Source: JBOFDK01 sp051650305 (lineage in GTDB: Bacteria; Bacillota; Clostridia; Lachnospirales; Cellulosilyticaceae). From it: DNA of 15,834 nucleotides. The notes under the pieces are model-generated. The model did not search any database, was not told the origin of the DNA, and was given only the letters and a program-made list of their open reading frames with translations. How positions within the stretch are numbered: position 1 is the stretch's first letter; every line of letters starts with the position of its first letter. A program made the translations under genes and the position numbers. Location of the stretch: assembly GCA_051650305.1 (NCBI GenBank), contig JBOFIT010000114.1, positions 1 through 15,834 of the forward strand, in the 5' to 3' direction. Shown here piece after piece: positions 1 to 5,951 of this stretch.

Positions 1-410
1 AAGAGCTGGTGTGGGAAGGTCATCTTCGAAAAGCATAGTTTATACTGTGCTCTCTGGAGTACTTCATTGCTAAGGCCTAGTGATCCGCCGATGAGAAAGA
101 CTAGGTGGCTGTCTCCTCTTAGGGCTCTGTCTGACATAAAGCTTGCTAGTTCTTCTGAGCTTATCATCTTGCCATCTAAGGCTAATGCCACTACGTAGGC
201 GCCGTCTTTGATTTGTGCGAGGATTTTCTCCCCTTCTTTTTGCTTGATTTGGAGTTCTTCTTTTTCTGATGCATTGTCTGGTGTTTTCTCATCTGCCAGT
301 TCGATGATGCTTAGTTTGCAGTAGCGTCCCAGTCTTTTGGTGTACTCAGCGATAGCTTGTACCAGATACTTTTCTTTTAATTTTCCGACGCATATAATAT
401 CTATTTTCAT
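1..410 (-). CDS. rlmH: 23S rRNA (pseudouridine1915-N3)-methyltransferase RlmH, 3' end outside window
   Basis: RlmH is a SPOUT-class, SAM-dependent enzyme that methylates pseudouridine 1915 in helix 69 of 23S rRNA. I translated the minus strand from the ATG at 410-408: it starts MKIDIICVGKLKEKYL and stays open for 136 codons to the window edge. Family marks seen are the N-terminal KIxxxxVGKLK, the SAM-binding knot region with LIGGSLGL at about residues 107-114, and SKMTFPHQL at about 127-135, which continues into the conserved C-terminal tail in full proteins. The family is usually about 159 residues, so only the last 20-odd are missing. AGGAG sits 7 nt upstream of the start. The gene is divergent from the VOC gene at 534. 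Identity is close to certain; only the 3' end is unseen. Confidence 0.95.
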   Translation of the reverse strand, partial: MKIDIICVGKLKEKYLVQAIAEYTKRLGRYCKLSIIELADEKTPDNASEKEELQIKQKEGEKILAQIKDGAYVVALALDGKMISSEELASFMSDRALRGDSHLVFLIGGSLGLSNEVLQRAQYKLCFSKMTFPHQL

Positions 411-436
411 GCTAATCTCCTTTTATCTTTCCCTTT

Positions 437-465
437 ATTGTCACGCTTTTATTTTATTGTTTCGA
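437..465 (-). promoter_or_regulatory. Possible weak promoter for rlmH
   Basis: On the minus strand TCGAAA (465-460) and GACAAT (442-437) are 17 nt apart. Each matches the sigma-A consensus at four of six positions. They lie 27 nt upstream of the rlmH start in a divergent intergenic region. Low confidence, because the region is AT-rich and offers other hexamers. Confidence 0.3.
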
Positions 466-466
466 A

Positions 467-495
467 TTTACTTGTTTCTTTATACATGCTACAAT
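467..495 (+). promoter_or_regulatory. Sigma-A-type promoter of the VOC gene
   Basis: TTTACT (467-472) and TACAAT (490-495) are separated by exactly 17 nt and lie 38 nt upstream of the chosen start codon. It is the best promoter in this divergent gap and supports a start at 534 rather than an upstream in-frame ATG at 438, which lies upstream of the promoter. Confidence 0.65.
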
Positions 496-533
496 TAATC
501 TCTATTATTATATACCTTACAGGAGAAAATACG

Positions 534-1004
534 ATGGCTCAAACACTACAAGATACACAATTAATTGATAACACTATCGTTGTCCAAATCGCTATTTTAG
601 TTAACGATATCGAGACCACGCTAGCGAACTGGTGCCAGTTTCTAGGTGTCAAAAACTATGGTTACAAACTGACTGAAGCACCTGAAGTAACTGGTGTTCA
701 GTTCAAAGGAGAATCTACACCTGCTCGTGCAAAGCTTGGCTTTGTGAAGCTTGGACAAGTCACTCTAGAGATTATCGAACCTGACCACAATCCTAGCATT
801 TGGCGTGAGTACTTAGATGCACACGGCGAGGGCTTCCACCACATCGCTTTCAAGGTGGCAAACCTTGATACAACCATCGCTACTTTCACTAAGAATGAGA
901 TGCCTCTCATTCAGACAGCTAGCTACGGTGCTGGCCAGTATGCTTATATGGATACTTCTGACCCACTGAAAATGGTGGTCGAACTTCTCCAAGATTTCAA
1001 CTAA
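534..1004 (+). CDS. VOC (glyoxalase/bleomycin-resistance fold) family protein
   Basis: This is a 156-residue protein with the two beta-alpha-beta-beta-beta modules of the vicinal-oxygen-chelate superfamily (about residues 14-82 and 100-153). Such proteins are metal-dependent lyases, isomerases, epimerases or dioxygenases, or metal-free binding proteins. Likely metal ligands at the four canonical positions are Q18 (VVQIAIL), E79 (TLEIIEP), H103 (FHHIAFKV) and E150 (MVVELLQ). A Gln-Glu-His-Glu set is the one known from human-type glyoxalase I, but the substrate cannot be read from this. The start at 534 is chosen because AGGAG lies 8 nt upstream. The open frame reaches back to 438, but that part is hydrophobic, lacks a ribosome site and covers the promoter. 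It is a single-gene transcript with its own terminator, probably cytosolic. Methylmalonyl-CoA epimerase-like or glyoxalase-like roles are both possible. Confidence 0.85.
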   Translation: MAQTLQDTQLIDNTIVVQIAILVNDIETTLANWCQFLGVKNYGYKLTEAPEVTGVQFKGESTPARAKLGFVKLGQVTLEIIEPDHNPSIWREYLDAHGEGFHHIAFKVANLDTTIATFTKNEMPLIQTASYGAGQYAYMDTSDPLKMVVELLQDFN

Positions 1005-1013
1005 AAAGATTGC

Positions 1014-1054
1014 AAAAGAATAGGCCATCCTACTAGGGATCGGCCTTTTGTTTT
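1014..1054. terminator. Intrinsic terminator between convergent VOC and DUF445 genes
   Basis: AGGCCATCC (1022-1030) pairs with GGAT-C-GGCCT (1037-1046) with one bulged C, followed on the plus strand by TTTTGTTTT. The tail is better for plus-strand transcripts. On the minus strand the stem is followed by a weaker T-rich run, so some bidirectional use is possible. Confidence 0.7.
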
Positions 1055-1059
1055 GCCTT

Positions 1060-1950
1060 TTAGAAAAAGTTCATAATCACGCCCATCACTGCGCCTAGTA
1101 GTGCCCCTAGCCATACGATGGCATTAAGCTCTTTTTTTACGATGCTTAAGATGATTTTCTCCATTTCTAGTACATCATAGTTTTTGATTTTTTGCTCCAC
1201 AATGTCTTTGATATCTACTGTCTGAATCATCTTTGTCAGCTGGTTTTGTACCAGATTCACATACTGATTCATCAGTACATACTTCACACGTGGTAGCTCT
1301 TCTTCGATACGCCCTACCATCGTACTTACTGGTGTCTGAAGAAGCTGCTCTTTTTCACGACTGATGACAGTCTCTATGACTTCTTCCCCTTGCTCTTCTA
1401 TCATACTTTGGATAATTTCTTGAAGCTTTGTCTCAGCTGTCTCAAGTAAGCTACCGCTTACAAACATAGCCATCGGTCCTAGACTTCCTGAGATGGCTTG
1501 TACCGCTTGCTTCGCCAGTGGTTCACCAAGTCTCATACTCACAATCTTTTGATAAGCTGCATAGGTTACGCCTTCTTCAATGGTATTGCCAAGCATCTTG
1601 ATAGTGGATTCACCCAGTACGCTATGAAGTGCTTCTTCTACTGTCGCTTCTGATGTCTTGTACGTATTGACCCACTCATCCACAGCAGCTTCTAGCTTAA
1701 CCACCATCTCCTGAGAAAGTAAGTGCTCTCTGAGTGTAGCCTCGTCTATAAGTTCTCTTCCCACTACTTCACCGATAGTCTTTGCGATACGCTCTTGTTC
1801 TCTAGGAATCATCCCTGGTGTAAATGGTAAACGCTTCCCACATACGTAGATAGGCTTCAGTGGTCTAAAAAGCATTTTGATTGCGATACTATTTGTAATG
1901 TACCCAATAATCCCACCAACGATTGGGCCCATAAGAAATGATAATGTCAT
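1060..1950 (-). CDS. DUF445 family membrane protein (YheB-like)
   Basis: A 296-residue protein with the DUF445 hallmarks: an N-terminal membrane span (about 4-22) running into GYITNSIAIKMLFRP, then a conserved block LPFTPGMIPREQERIAKTIG and VGRELID. A long, mostly helical, Glu/Lys-rich middle follows, with a C-terminal span (about 277-296, WLGALLGAVMGVIMNFF). The ends are in the membrane and the middle probably forms a helical domain beside it. It is somewhat shorter than many family members. The family has no settled biochemical role, so I assign none. The start is firm: GGAGGA lies 7 nt upstream of ATG 1950. It is transcribed alone, convergent with the VOC gene. An unusual 11-bp-periodic T-rich array lies upstream of its probable promoter. 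Confidence 0.88.
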   Translation of the reverse strand: MTLSFLMGPIVGGIIGYITNSIAIKMLFRPLKPIYVCGKRLPFTPGMIPREQERIAKTIGEVVGRELIDEATLREHLLSQEMVVKLEAAVDEWVNTYKTSEATVEEALHSVLGESTIKMLGNTIEEGVTYAAYQKIVSMRLGEPLAKQAVQAISGSLGPMAMFVSGSLLETAETKLQEIIQSMIEEQGEEVIETVISREKEQLLQTPVSTMVGRIEEELPRVKYVLMNQYVNLVQNQLTKMIQTVDIKDIVEQKIKNYDVLEMEKIILSIVKKELNAIVWLGALLGAVMGVIMNFF

Positions 1951-1990
1951 GATTGTTTCCTCCTATGTATACTTTCTATGTCTACTCAGT

Positions 1991-2019
1991 ATTATGCCAT
2001 ATTTTTCGTCTTATCTCCA
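1991..2019 (-). promoter_or_regulatory. Candidate promoter of the DUF445 gene
   Basis: On the minus strand TGGAGA (2019-2014) and CATAAT (1996-1991) are 17 nt apart. The -10 is good; the -35 is weak at four of six. It lies 40 nt upstream of the start codon and just downstream of the periodic array at 2049-2080, which could act as an UP-like element or an activator site. Confidence 0.45.
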
Positions 2020-2048
2020 CCCCTAAGTATTGCCAGCCTCCTTAAGCT

Positions 2049-2080
2049 ATTTTTTAACTTATTTTTAACCTATTTTTAAT
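2049..2080 (-). repeat. Three direct repeats with exact 11-bp period
   Basis: On the plus strand A-T6-AACT, A-T5-AACC and A-T5-AATT follow each other, with the AA steps at 2056, 2067 and 2078, exactly 11 bp apart. Read on the minus strand these are three head-to-tail TTAAAAATA-like units 30-60 bp upstream of the candidate DUF445 promoter. Such spacing fits either phased A-tract (bent) DNA or a tandem site for an OmpR/PhoB-type regulator. Which one is inference. Confidence 0.5.
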
Positions 2081-2154
2081 TTATATCTTATCTCTATTTT
2101 ACATTTATACCTTATTATAAACCTATCAAGTTTTTCTTCTCCCCATATAGATAG

Positions 2155-2200
2155 AAAAAGCAATCACCCGCCATCCTCCAATGGCATGTGATTGCTTTTT
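2155..2200 (-). terminator. Intrinsic terminator of the ABC exporter operon
   Basis: AAAAAGCAATCAC (2155-2167) pairs perfectly with GTGATTGCTTTTT (2188-2200), with a smaller CCAT/ATGG stem inside the loop. It starts 6 nt after the stop codon of the downstream transporter gene. A- and T-runs flank both sides, so it could work in both directions, but it is placed for the minus-strand operon. Confidence 0.9.
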
Positions 2201-2206
2201 CGTCTT

Positions 2207-3835
2207 TTATGCCGTTGGTAGTAACGTCACGCCTTTGTCTTTCACCACATAAATCCCATCATACAAGGCTTGATGTTCTTTGAAAAGCACATGGCTTACA
2301 TGGACGACTGTCATATCCCGAAGGTCTAGGAGGCTTTTCTCGATTTCCCTTGCTCGCTCACTATCGAGAGCTGCAAAGCCTTCATCGATCAGAAGCATAT
2401 CTGCTTTTTCCAGAAGCCCCCTTGCGATGGCGATACGGCTCTTCTCACCACCTGAGATATTCTTTCCATTATCATAGAGCATACGATCTAAGCCTGCTGT
2501 ATCCTGTGCCACAAAGTCCTTAAGGCCTGCTTTCTCTACGGCTTCCCAGATGGTTTCATCTGTATAATCTTTGTAAAGGGTTAAGTTGTTACGTAAGGTA
2601 TCTTCGAAGATAAAAACCTTCTGCTCCACATTGGCGATATGCTGGAAGTAGGATGCTTTCTTAATATCCTTTAAAGGCTTACCATCCACGAAGATGCCAC
2701 CTTCCTGTGGGTTGAAGTACTTTCTAAGGAGCTTCAGGCAAGTAGATTTCCCACCACCACTAGGACCTATAAGCAAATATTTGCCACCTTTTTTAAGGGT
2801 CATATTCACCTCTTCTAAAATCACATCCTCATCATACCCAAAGCTTACATCTTTAAAAACAATCTGCTCCTCGATTCCCTCTAAACTCAGTGCTTCTTCC
2901 TGTTTATCCACATTTTCAAGTGTCGTCTCAATCTTTTTACACAGGTCTTTCACTGAAAGAAGCTGTGGCATCGCTTCACTCATCATATAAGTAGGCCCTA
3001 CCACACGGTGCATGGCATCAAATAAAATCAATACCCCACCTATGGTTCCATAGCCTTTCAATGTCAAATACCCTGCTAAAAGCATAACGCCCATAATCGT
3101 GAGCATCCCTTCTGTATTTTGCAAGCAAGCCACATAGGTAATCATACGATCTATCAAGTATCCCTTGTGTTGTATCTTCTCACTCTTATCATAAAACTGC
3201 TTGCCTACATGGTCATATAAATCGTTGTTTTTAATAATGTGGAAAGCACCCAATGTCTCCTTGATGGTCCCTGTGTAATCTTCAAAAGCATCACTTCTCA
3301 GGTTCATCTGCTTTCGGATAGGCTTAGAGGTGACTGCACTAATAGTCATATTCAGTGCCATAACCCCAAGGCCTATAAAGATAAAGAAAGGCTCTACCGT
3401 ATACATCATCCATATAGCTGAGAGAAAATACACCCCACCATCAATAAACATATACAAGGCATCAATCAGCTTCGTCTCTAACGTATTAAAATCATTGGCA
3501 AGGCAAGAGACATACTTACTATTGTTCTCCCCGTTGAACTCATTCATATTTTTGCCATAGACCTTCTCGATATAATACGTCTTCATGGCTACATTGGCTT
3601 TTTGCTTGTAGCTATTTTTTACTACTGTAACTACCATCGCCAGCGGTATGAGAAGGATTGCCAGTAAGATAATCTGCATCCCTTTTTCTTTATAGCCTAC
3701 CATACTACCACTTAAAGCTAGGTCAAATAAGCCTACCATCTTCACAAGCATAAAGCTCTCTAAGAACCCTAGTGCCATTGTCAGTATCACCGATGCCACC
3801 ATCCATGGCCATGTGTGTAAAAGTTTTTTTAGCAT
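2207..3835 (-). CDS. ABC exporter half-transporter B (TM + ATPase), downstream subunit
   Basis: A 542-residue type IV (ABCB-like) exporter half: about six membrane spans in residues 1-300, then one nucleotide-binding domain. Visible motifs are Walker A GPSGGGKST (357-365), the Q-loop Gln 405 (VEQKVF), signature ISGGE (460-464, where LSGGQ is usual), Walker B MLLIDE with catalytic Glu 485, D-loop AALD, and H-loop His 515. It should pump a substrate outward across the cytoplasmic membrane as a heterodimer with the subunit encoded just upstream, whose stop overlaps this start by 7 bp (translational coupling). The substrate may be a drug, peptide or lipid and cannot be told from sequence. No bacteriocin or lantibiotic gene is next to it. 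All catalytic residues are present, so this half is not an obviously dead ATPase. The operon ends in the terminator right after this gene. Confidence 0.93.
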   Translation of the reverse strand: MLKKLLHTWPWMVASVILTMALGFLESFMLVKMVGLFDLALSGSMVGYKEKGMQIILLAILLIPLAMVVTVVKNSYKQKANVAMKTYYIEKVYGKNMNEFNGENNSKYVSCLANDFNTLETKLIDALYMFIDGGVYFLSAIWMMYTVEPFFIFIGLGVMALNMTISAVTSKPIRKQMNLRSDAFEDYTGTIKETLGAFHIIKNNDLYDHVGKQFYDKSEKIQHKGYLIDRMITYVACLQNTEGMLTIMGVMLLAGYLTLKGYGTIGGVLILFDAMHRVVGPTYMMSEAMPQLLSVKDLCKKIETTLENVDKQEEALSLEGIEEQIVFKDVSFGYDEDVILEEVNMTLKKGGKYLLIGPSGGGKSTCLKLLRKYFNPQEGGIFVDGKPLKDIKKASYFQHIANVEQKVFIFEDTLRNNLTLYKDYTDETIWEAVEKAGLKDFVAQDTAGLDRMLYDNGKNISGGEKSRIAIARGLLEKADMLLIDEGFAALDSERAREIEKSLLDLRDMTVVHVSHVLFKEHQALYDGIYVVKDKGVTLLPTA

Positions 3836-5469
3836 ACCATTACCCCCTCAAAATAAGCTTGTGCCTCGTATTGCCTGATCCCTCTCCCTTGAATTTCTAG
3901 CACATAATCATAGTCTTCACTCACCCCTTTGTAATACCTGTGGCTAATGGCTATGACCGTCTGTGGTAGTGCCAGTAAATCCTTCTCGATTTGTCTTCCT
4001 AGCTCCTCATTGAGACTAGACGTCCCTTCATCTACAAAGAGAATCTCCGCTTCCTTTGCAAGGGCTCGTGCGATAGCTAACCTCTGTCTTTGCCCTCCGG
4101 AAAGATTCTTACCATTCTCAAGGAGCATCATCTCTAAGCCTTTTTCTTCCACTACTTCGGTAAGACCTGCCCGCTGGATAGCCTGTGCAAGTCGCATCTC
4201 ATCCACTTCCTTGTACAAGGTCATATTGTTTTTCAACGTATCTTCAAATAGGAAGACGTCTTGCTCGATAAAAGCTACTTTCTGGTTGAAGTGCTTCTCA
4301 TCAATGGCTTTATAGGATACGCCGTCCACCACCAAGTCGCCCTCATAGTTGTCGTAGACCATACCTAAAAGCTTCATCACGGTGGATTTTCCTGCACCAC
4401 TTACTCCTTTGATTAAGTATTTCTTACCTTTTTGAATGGTAAAGAATGTATGGTTTAAAAGCTTCTGTCCTTCATAGCCAAAGCTTAAATTTCTAGCTTC
4501 AATTTGCTTTTCAAATGTAAATGCACCTTTTGCTTCTGCATCCTGTACCACGTCTTCTTCATGGGTAATCTTATCATAAAGCTTACTAGATGCCTTGATG
4601 ACATTAAAAAGTGGCATGGTATTCATCATCAAAAAAGAAAGTCTACTACTCATGTCATAAAGAAATACTGCTTTACCAAGGCCCATGCCTCCTTGTATCT
4701 GAATTCCCAGATAAAAGACGATACCTACCATCGCCACATAGCCGATGAAGATAAGTCCATTTCTTTGAAGGTCTGTGTAGTTATTCAGTTGCCACTTGCT
4801 ACGCTCAAGGCGTTTCATGGCATAGATATTTTTCAGTGAGAATTTCTTCTCCATATTGGAAAGCTTAATGATTTCTAGCCCATTAAAGGTATTGCCCACC
4901 TCTAAAGTGAACTGTTCATTTTCTTCTGACACTGCCTCTTGTAGTTTCTCCGTCTTCTTCAAGAAAAGACTTGATAGCACATAACAACCAATGGCAACAC
5001 TTAGTGTCCCAACCGCCAGTGGTAAGTCGAGTATAGCAATAGCTACTACCCCTACTACAAAAAGCCCCCCATTAGCAATAATCTGTACCAACCCTGTGAA
5101 AAAACGTGATTCGATACTATTGATATCATTAGTCAGACGTGATAAGTACACTTCCCTTGATACTTGACCAAATTGCTTGTAGCTTTTTTTCATCACGGCT
5201 TCAAATGCACGCATACGAATGGTTAGTAAGATTTCCTTCATATAACCAAGTCTTAGCATACGGGATGCTAAGTACAGTCCGCCATTGAGGATCATCCCTC
5301 CTACCACCATCATCGCTACAAACAGAAAATACTTGGTATCTCCTGACTCCAGTGCGTCAAACAACCATGATGTCACCCCGATCTGTACCATATCTGATAC
5401 CACAAAAAGTAAACATGCTAATACATAGACAACCAGTGCCCCTTTTTTCTCTAATAATAATGCTCTCAT
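3829..5469 (-). CDS. ABC exporter half-transporter A (TM + ATPase), first gene of operon
   Basis: A 546-residue ABCB-like half-transporter: membrane domain about residues 8-295, nucleotide-binding domain about 320-535. Motifs are Walker A GVSGAGKST (355-363), Q-loop Gln 403 (IEQDVF), canonical LSGGQ (456-460) with RQRLAIARAL, Walker B ILFVDE with Glu 481, D-loop SSLN (the usual Asp is Asn 487) and H-loop His 510. With the overlapping downstream gene it forms a heterodimeric efflux pump. The start ATG 5467-5469 has GAGGAG 5 nt upstream, but that ribosome site lies in a small hairpin (5474-5488). The gene follows a leader of about 370 nt with a terminator and alternative pairing, which suggests inducible expression like leader-controlled multidrug pumps such as B. 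subtilis bmrCD. That comparison rests on layout, not on sequence identity. Confidence 0.93.
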   Translation of the reverse strand: MRALLLEKKGALVVYVLACLLFVVSDMVQIGVTSWLFDALESGDTKYFLFVAMMVVGGMILNGGLYLASRMLRLGYMKEILLTIRMRAFEAVMKKSYKQFGQVSREVYLSRLTNDINSIESRFFTGLVQIIANGGLFVVGVVAIAILDLPLAVGTLSVAIGCYVLSSLFLKKTEKLQEAVSEENEQFTLEVGNTFNGLEIIKLSNMEKKFSLKNIYAMKRLERSKWQLNNYTDLQRNGLIFIGYVAMVGIVFYLGIQIQGGMGLGKAVFLYDMSSRLSFLMMNTMPLFNVIKASSKLYDKITHEEDVVQDAEAKGAFTFEKQIEARNLSFGYEGQKLLNHTFFTIQKGKKYLIKGVSGAGKSTVMKLLGMVYDNYEGDLVVDGVSYKAIDEKHFNQKVAFIEQDVFLFEDTLKNNMTLYKEVDEMRLAQAIQRAGLTEVVEEKGLEMMLLENGKNLSGGQRQRLAIARALAKEAEILFVDEGTSSLNEELGRQIEKDLLALPQTVIAISHRYYKGVSEDYDYVLEIQGRGIRQYEAQAYFEGVMVC

Positions 5470-5473
5470 ATAA

Positions 5474-5488
5474 GCTCCTCTCTGGAGC
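5474..5488 (-). promoter_or_regulatory. Hairpin covering the ribosome binding site of the first ABC gene
   Basis: GCTCC (5488-5484 on the minus strand), a 5-nt AGAGA loop and GGAGC (5478-5474) form a perfect 5-bp, GC-rich stem. Its 3' arm holds the Shine-Dalgarno GGAG four bases before the start codon. It could damp translation until a ribosome or another fold opens it. It is short, so it may be only a minor effect. Confidence 0.45.
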
Positions 5489-5521
5489 CACTTTTACCCC
5501 TTATTTAAGCTACTTACACGC

Positions 5522-5550
5522 AAAAAAAGACTATAGATTTTCCTATAGCC
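5522..5550 (-). terminator. Attenuator terminator in the leader of the ABC operon
   Basis: On the minus strand GGCTATAGG (5550-5542), loop AAAA, and TCTATAGTC (5537-5529) form a 9-bp stem with two G-U pairs, followed directly by seven T (5528-5522). It ends 53 nt before the first transporter start codon, inside the 5' leader, so read-through must be controlled for the operon to be expressed. On the plus strand the hairpin has no T-run, so it is directional. Confidence 0.8.
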
Positions 5551-5630
5551 TTTATAACCGTACGCAAAACAATACACCTCTCCTACCTGTGGCGGATTTT
5601 GTGCTTTGTCTTGTCTCGTTATAGGAAAAT
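5537..5630 (-). promoter_or_regulatory. Antiterminator pairing elements
   Basis: ATTTTCCTATA at 5630-5620 (minus strand) is exactly complementary to TATAGGAAAAT at 5547-5537. That second sequence is most of the terminator's 5' arm plus its loop and one base of the 3' arm. Pairing over 11 bp would block the terminator hairpin. Upstream, TTGTGCTT (5667-5660) and AAGCACAA (5606-5599) form an 8-bp stem that encloses the 5620-5630 element, so it may hold or present it. These complementarities are directly visible; the switching is inferred. Confidence 0.6.
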
Positions 5631-5776
5631 AAATACATGATACGTATTACCTTTGCATGAAGCACAACCGACTTTTAGGCATTCTAAATAAAGCTCCTAA
5701 AGCCTAGTAAAAGTGAATCCTCTACTTGTTTTGTTGTGTTCTTTTCGTTCCATAAGTTCATCTAGAAACTTATTTC

Positions 5777-5803
5777 TTAGCAAAATAGTAATAACATTGT
5801 CAT
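5777..5803 (-). CDS. Candidate 8-residue leader peptide of the ABC operon
   Basis: ATG at 5803-5801 is preceded by AGGAGG with a 6-nt spacer, the strongest ribosome site in the area. The ORF encodes MTMLLLFC and stops with TAA. It is followed within 3 nt by a 7-bp hairpin and later by the terminator/antiterminator pair. Its role would be to sense ribosome stalling (antibiotic or aminoacyl-tRNA shortage, with three Leu in a row) rather than to make a working protein. Such a short ORF can arise by chance, but a consensus ribosome site with no other gene behind it is hard to explain otherwise. Confidence 0.5.
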   Translation of the reverse strand: MTMLLLFC

Positions 5804-5844
5804 GACTTACCTCCTATGTTTTTAATTAAATTTATATTATCATA

Positions 5845-5874
5845 TTTATACGCAAAAGTATACACTTTTGTCAC
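5845..5874 (-). promoter_or_regulatory. Promoter of the ABC operon with palindromic operator
   Basis: On the minus strand GTGACA (5874-5869) and TATAAA (5850-5845) are 18 nt apart. An alternative -10, GATAAT, lies slightly downstream. The spacer holds the palindrome CAAAAGTATACACTTTTG at 5853-5870 (7-bp arms CAAAAGT/ACTTTTG around ATAC), overlapping the -35 box by two bases. That position suits a repressor or a spacer-binding activator. No regulator gene lies nearby, so the partner is unknown. Confidence 0.55.
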
Positions 5875-5896
5875 GAATCATATTCTCATTCTTCCC

Positions 5897-5925
5897 CATG
5901 TAGTGTATCATTAAAGACATACAAT
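5897..5925 (+). promoter_or_regulatory. Possible promoter of the siroheme reductase-like gene
   Basis: TACAAT (5920-5925) is a good -10 hexamer 26 nt upstream of the start codon. The 17-nt-spaced -35 candidate CATGTA (5897-5902) is poor. A loose inverted repeat TGTAT/ATACA (5904-5923) lies across the spacer. This suggests an activator-dependent promoter, but the signal is weak. Confidence 0.35.
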
Positions 5926-5951
5926 GTTTATCTAAGAAAGGATGATCGACC

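Larger units (their letters stand above)
5470..5840 (-). promoter_or_regulatory. Long structured 5' leader RNA of the ABC exporter operon
   Basis: From the promoter near 5845-5874 to the start codon at 5469 there are about 370 nt without a long gene on either strand. In transcript order it holds a Shine-Dalgarno and 8-codon ORF (5803-5777); a hairpin ATAAGTT/AACTTAT with an 8-nt loop (5773-5752) starting 3 nt after that ORF's stop; a bulged stem ACTTTT...AAAAGT with AGGC/GCCT inside it (about 5717-5671); an 8-bp stem TTGTGCTT/AAGCACAA; the antiterminator element; the terminator; and the ribosome-site hairpin. A 25-codon frame without a ribosome site (5761-5684, beginning MNLWNEK) follows in the same frame as the 8-codon ORF. 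I recognise no known riboswitch class. The layout matches ribosome-mediated attenuation. Confidence 0.6.

Noticed and set aside
438..533. N-terminal extension of the VOC protein by 32 residues
   Set aside because: It starts upstream of the promoter at 467-495, has no ribosome site and is unlike the VOC fold. AGGAG places the start at 534.
4504..4839. Plus-strand 111-residue frame inside the ABC transporter gene
   Set aside because: It lies antisense to the well-supported ABC half-transporter, has no ribosome site and shows no recognisable domain.
5697..5753. 18-codon frame beginning MERKEHN in the ABC leader
   Set aside because: It lacks a ribosome site and lies in a different frame from the strong leader start. 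Open frames of this size are common by chance.
5684..5761. 25-codon frame beginning MNLWNEK in the ABC leader, same frame as the 8-codon leader ORF
   Set aside because: It has no Shine-Dalgarno sequence and is separated from the leader ORF by TAA and TAG. It could be coupled or a decayed longer leader, but the support is too weak to list as a gene.
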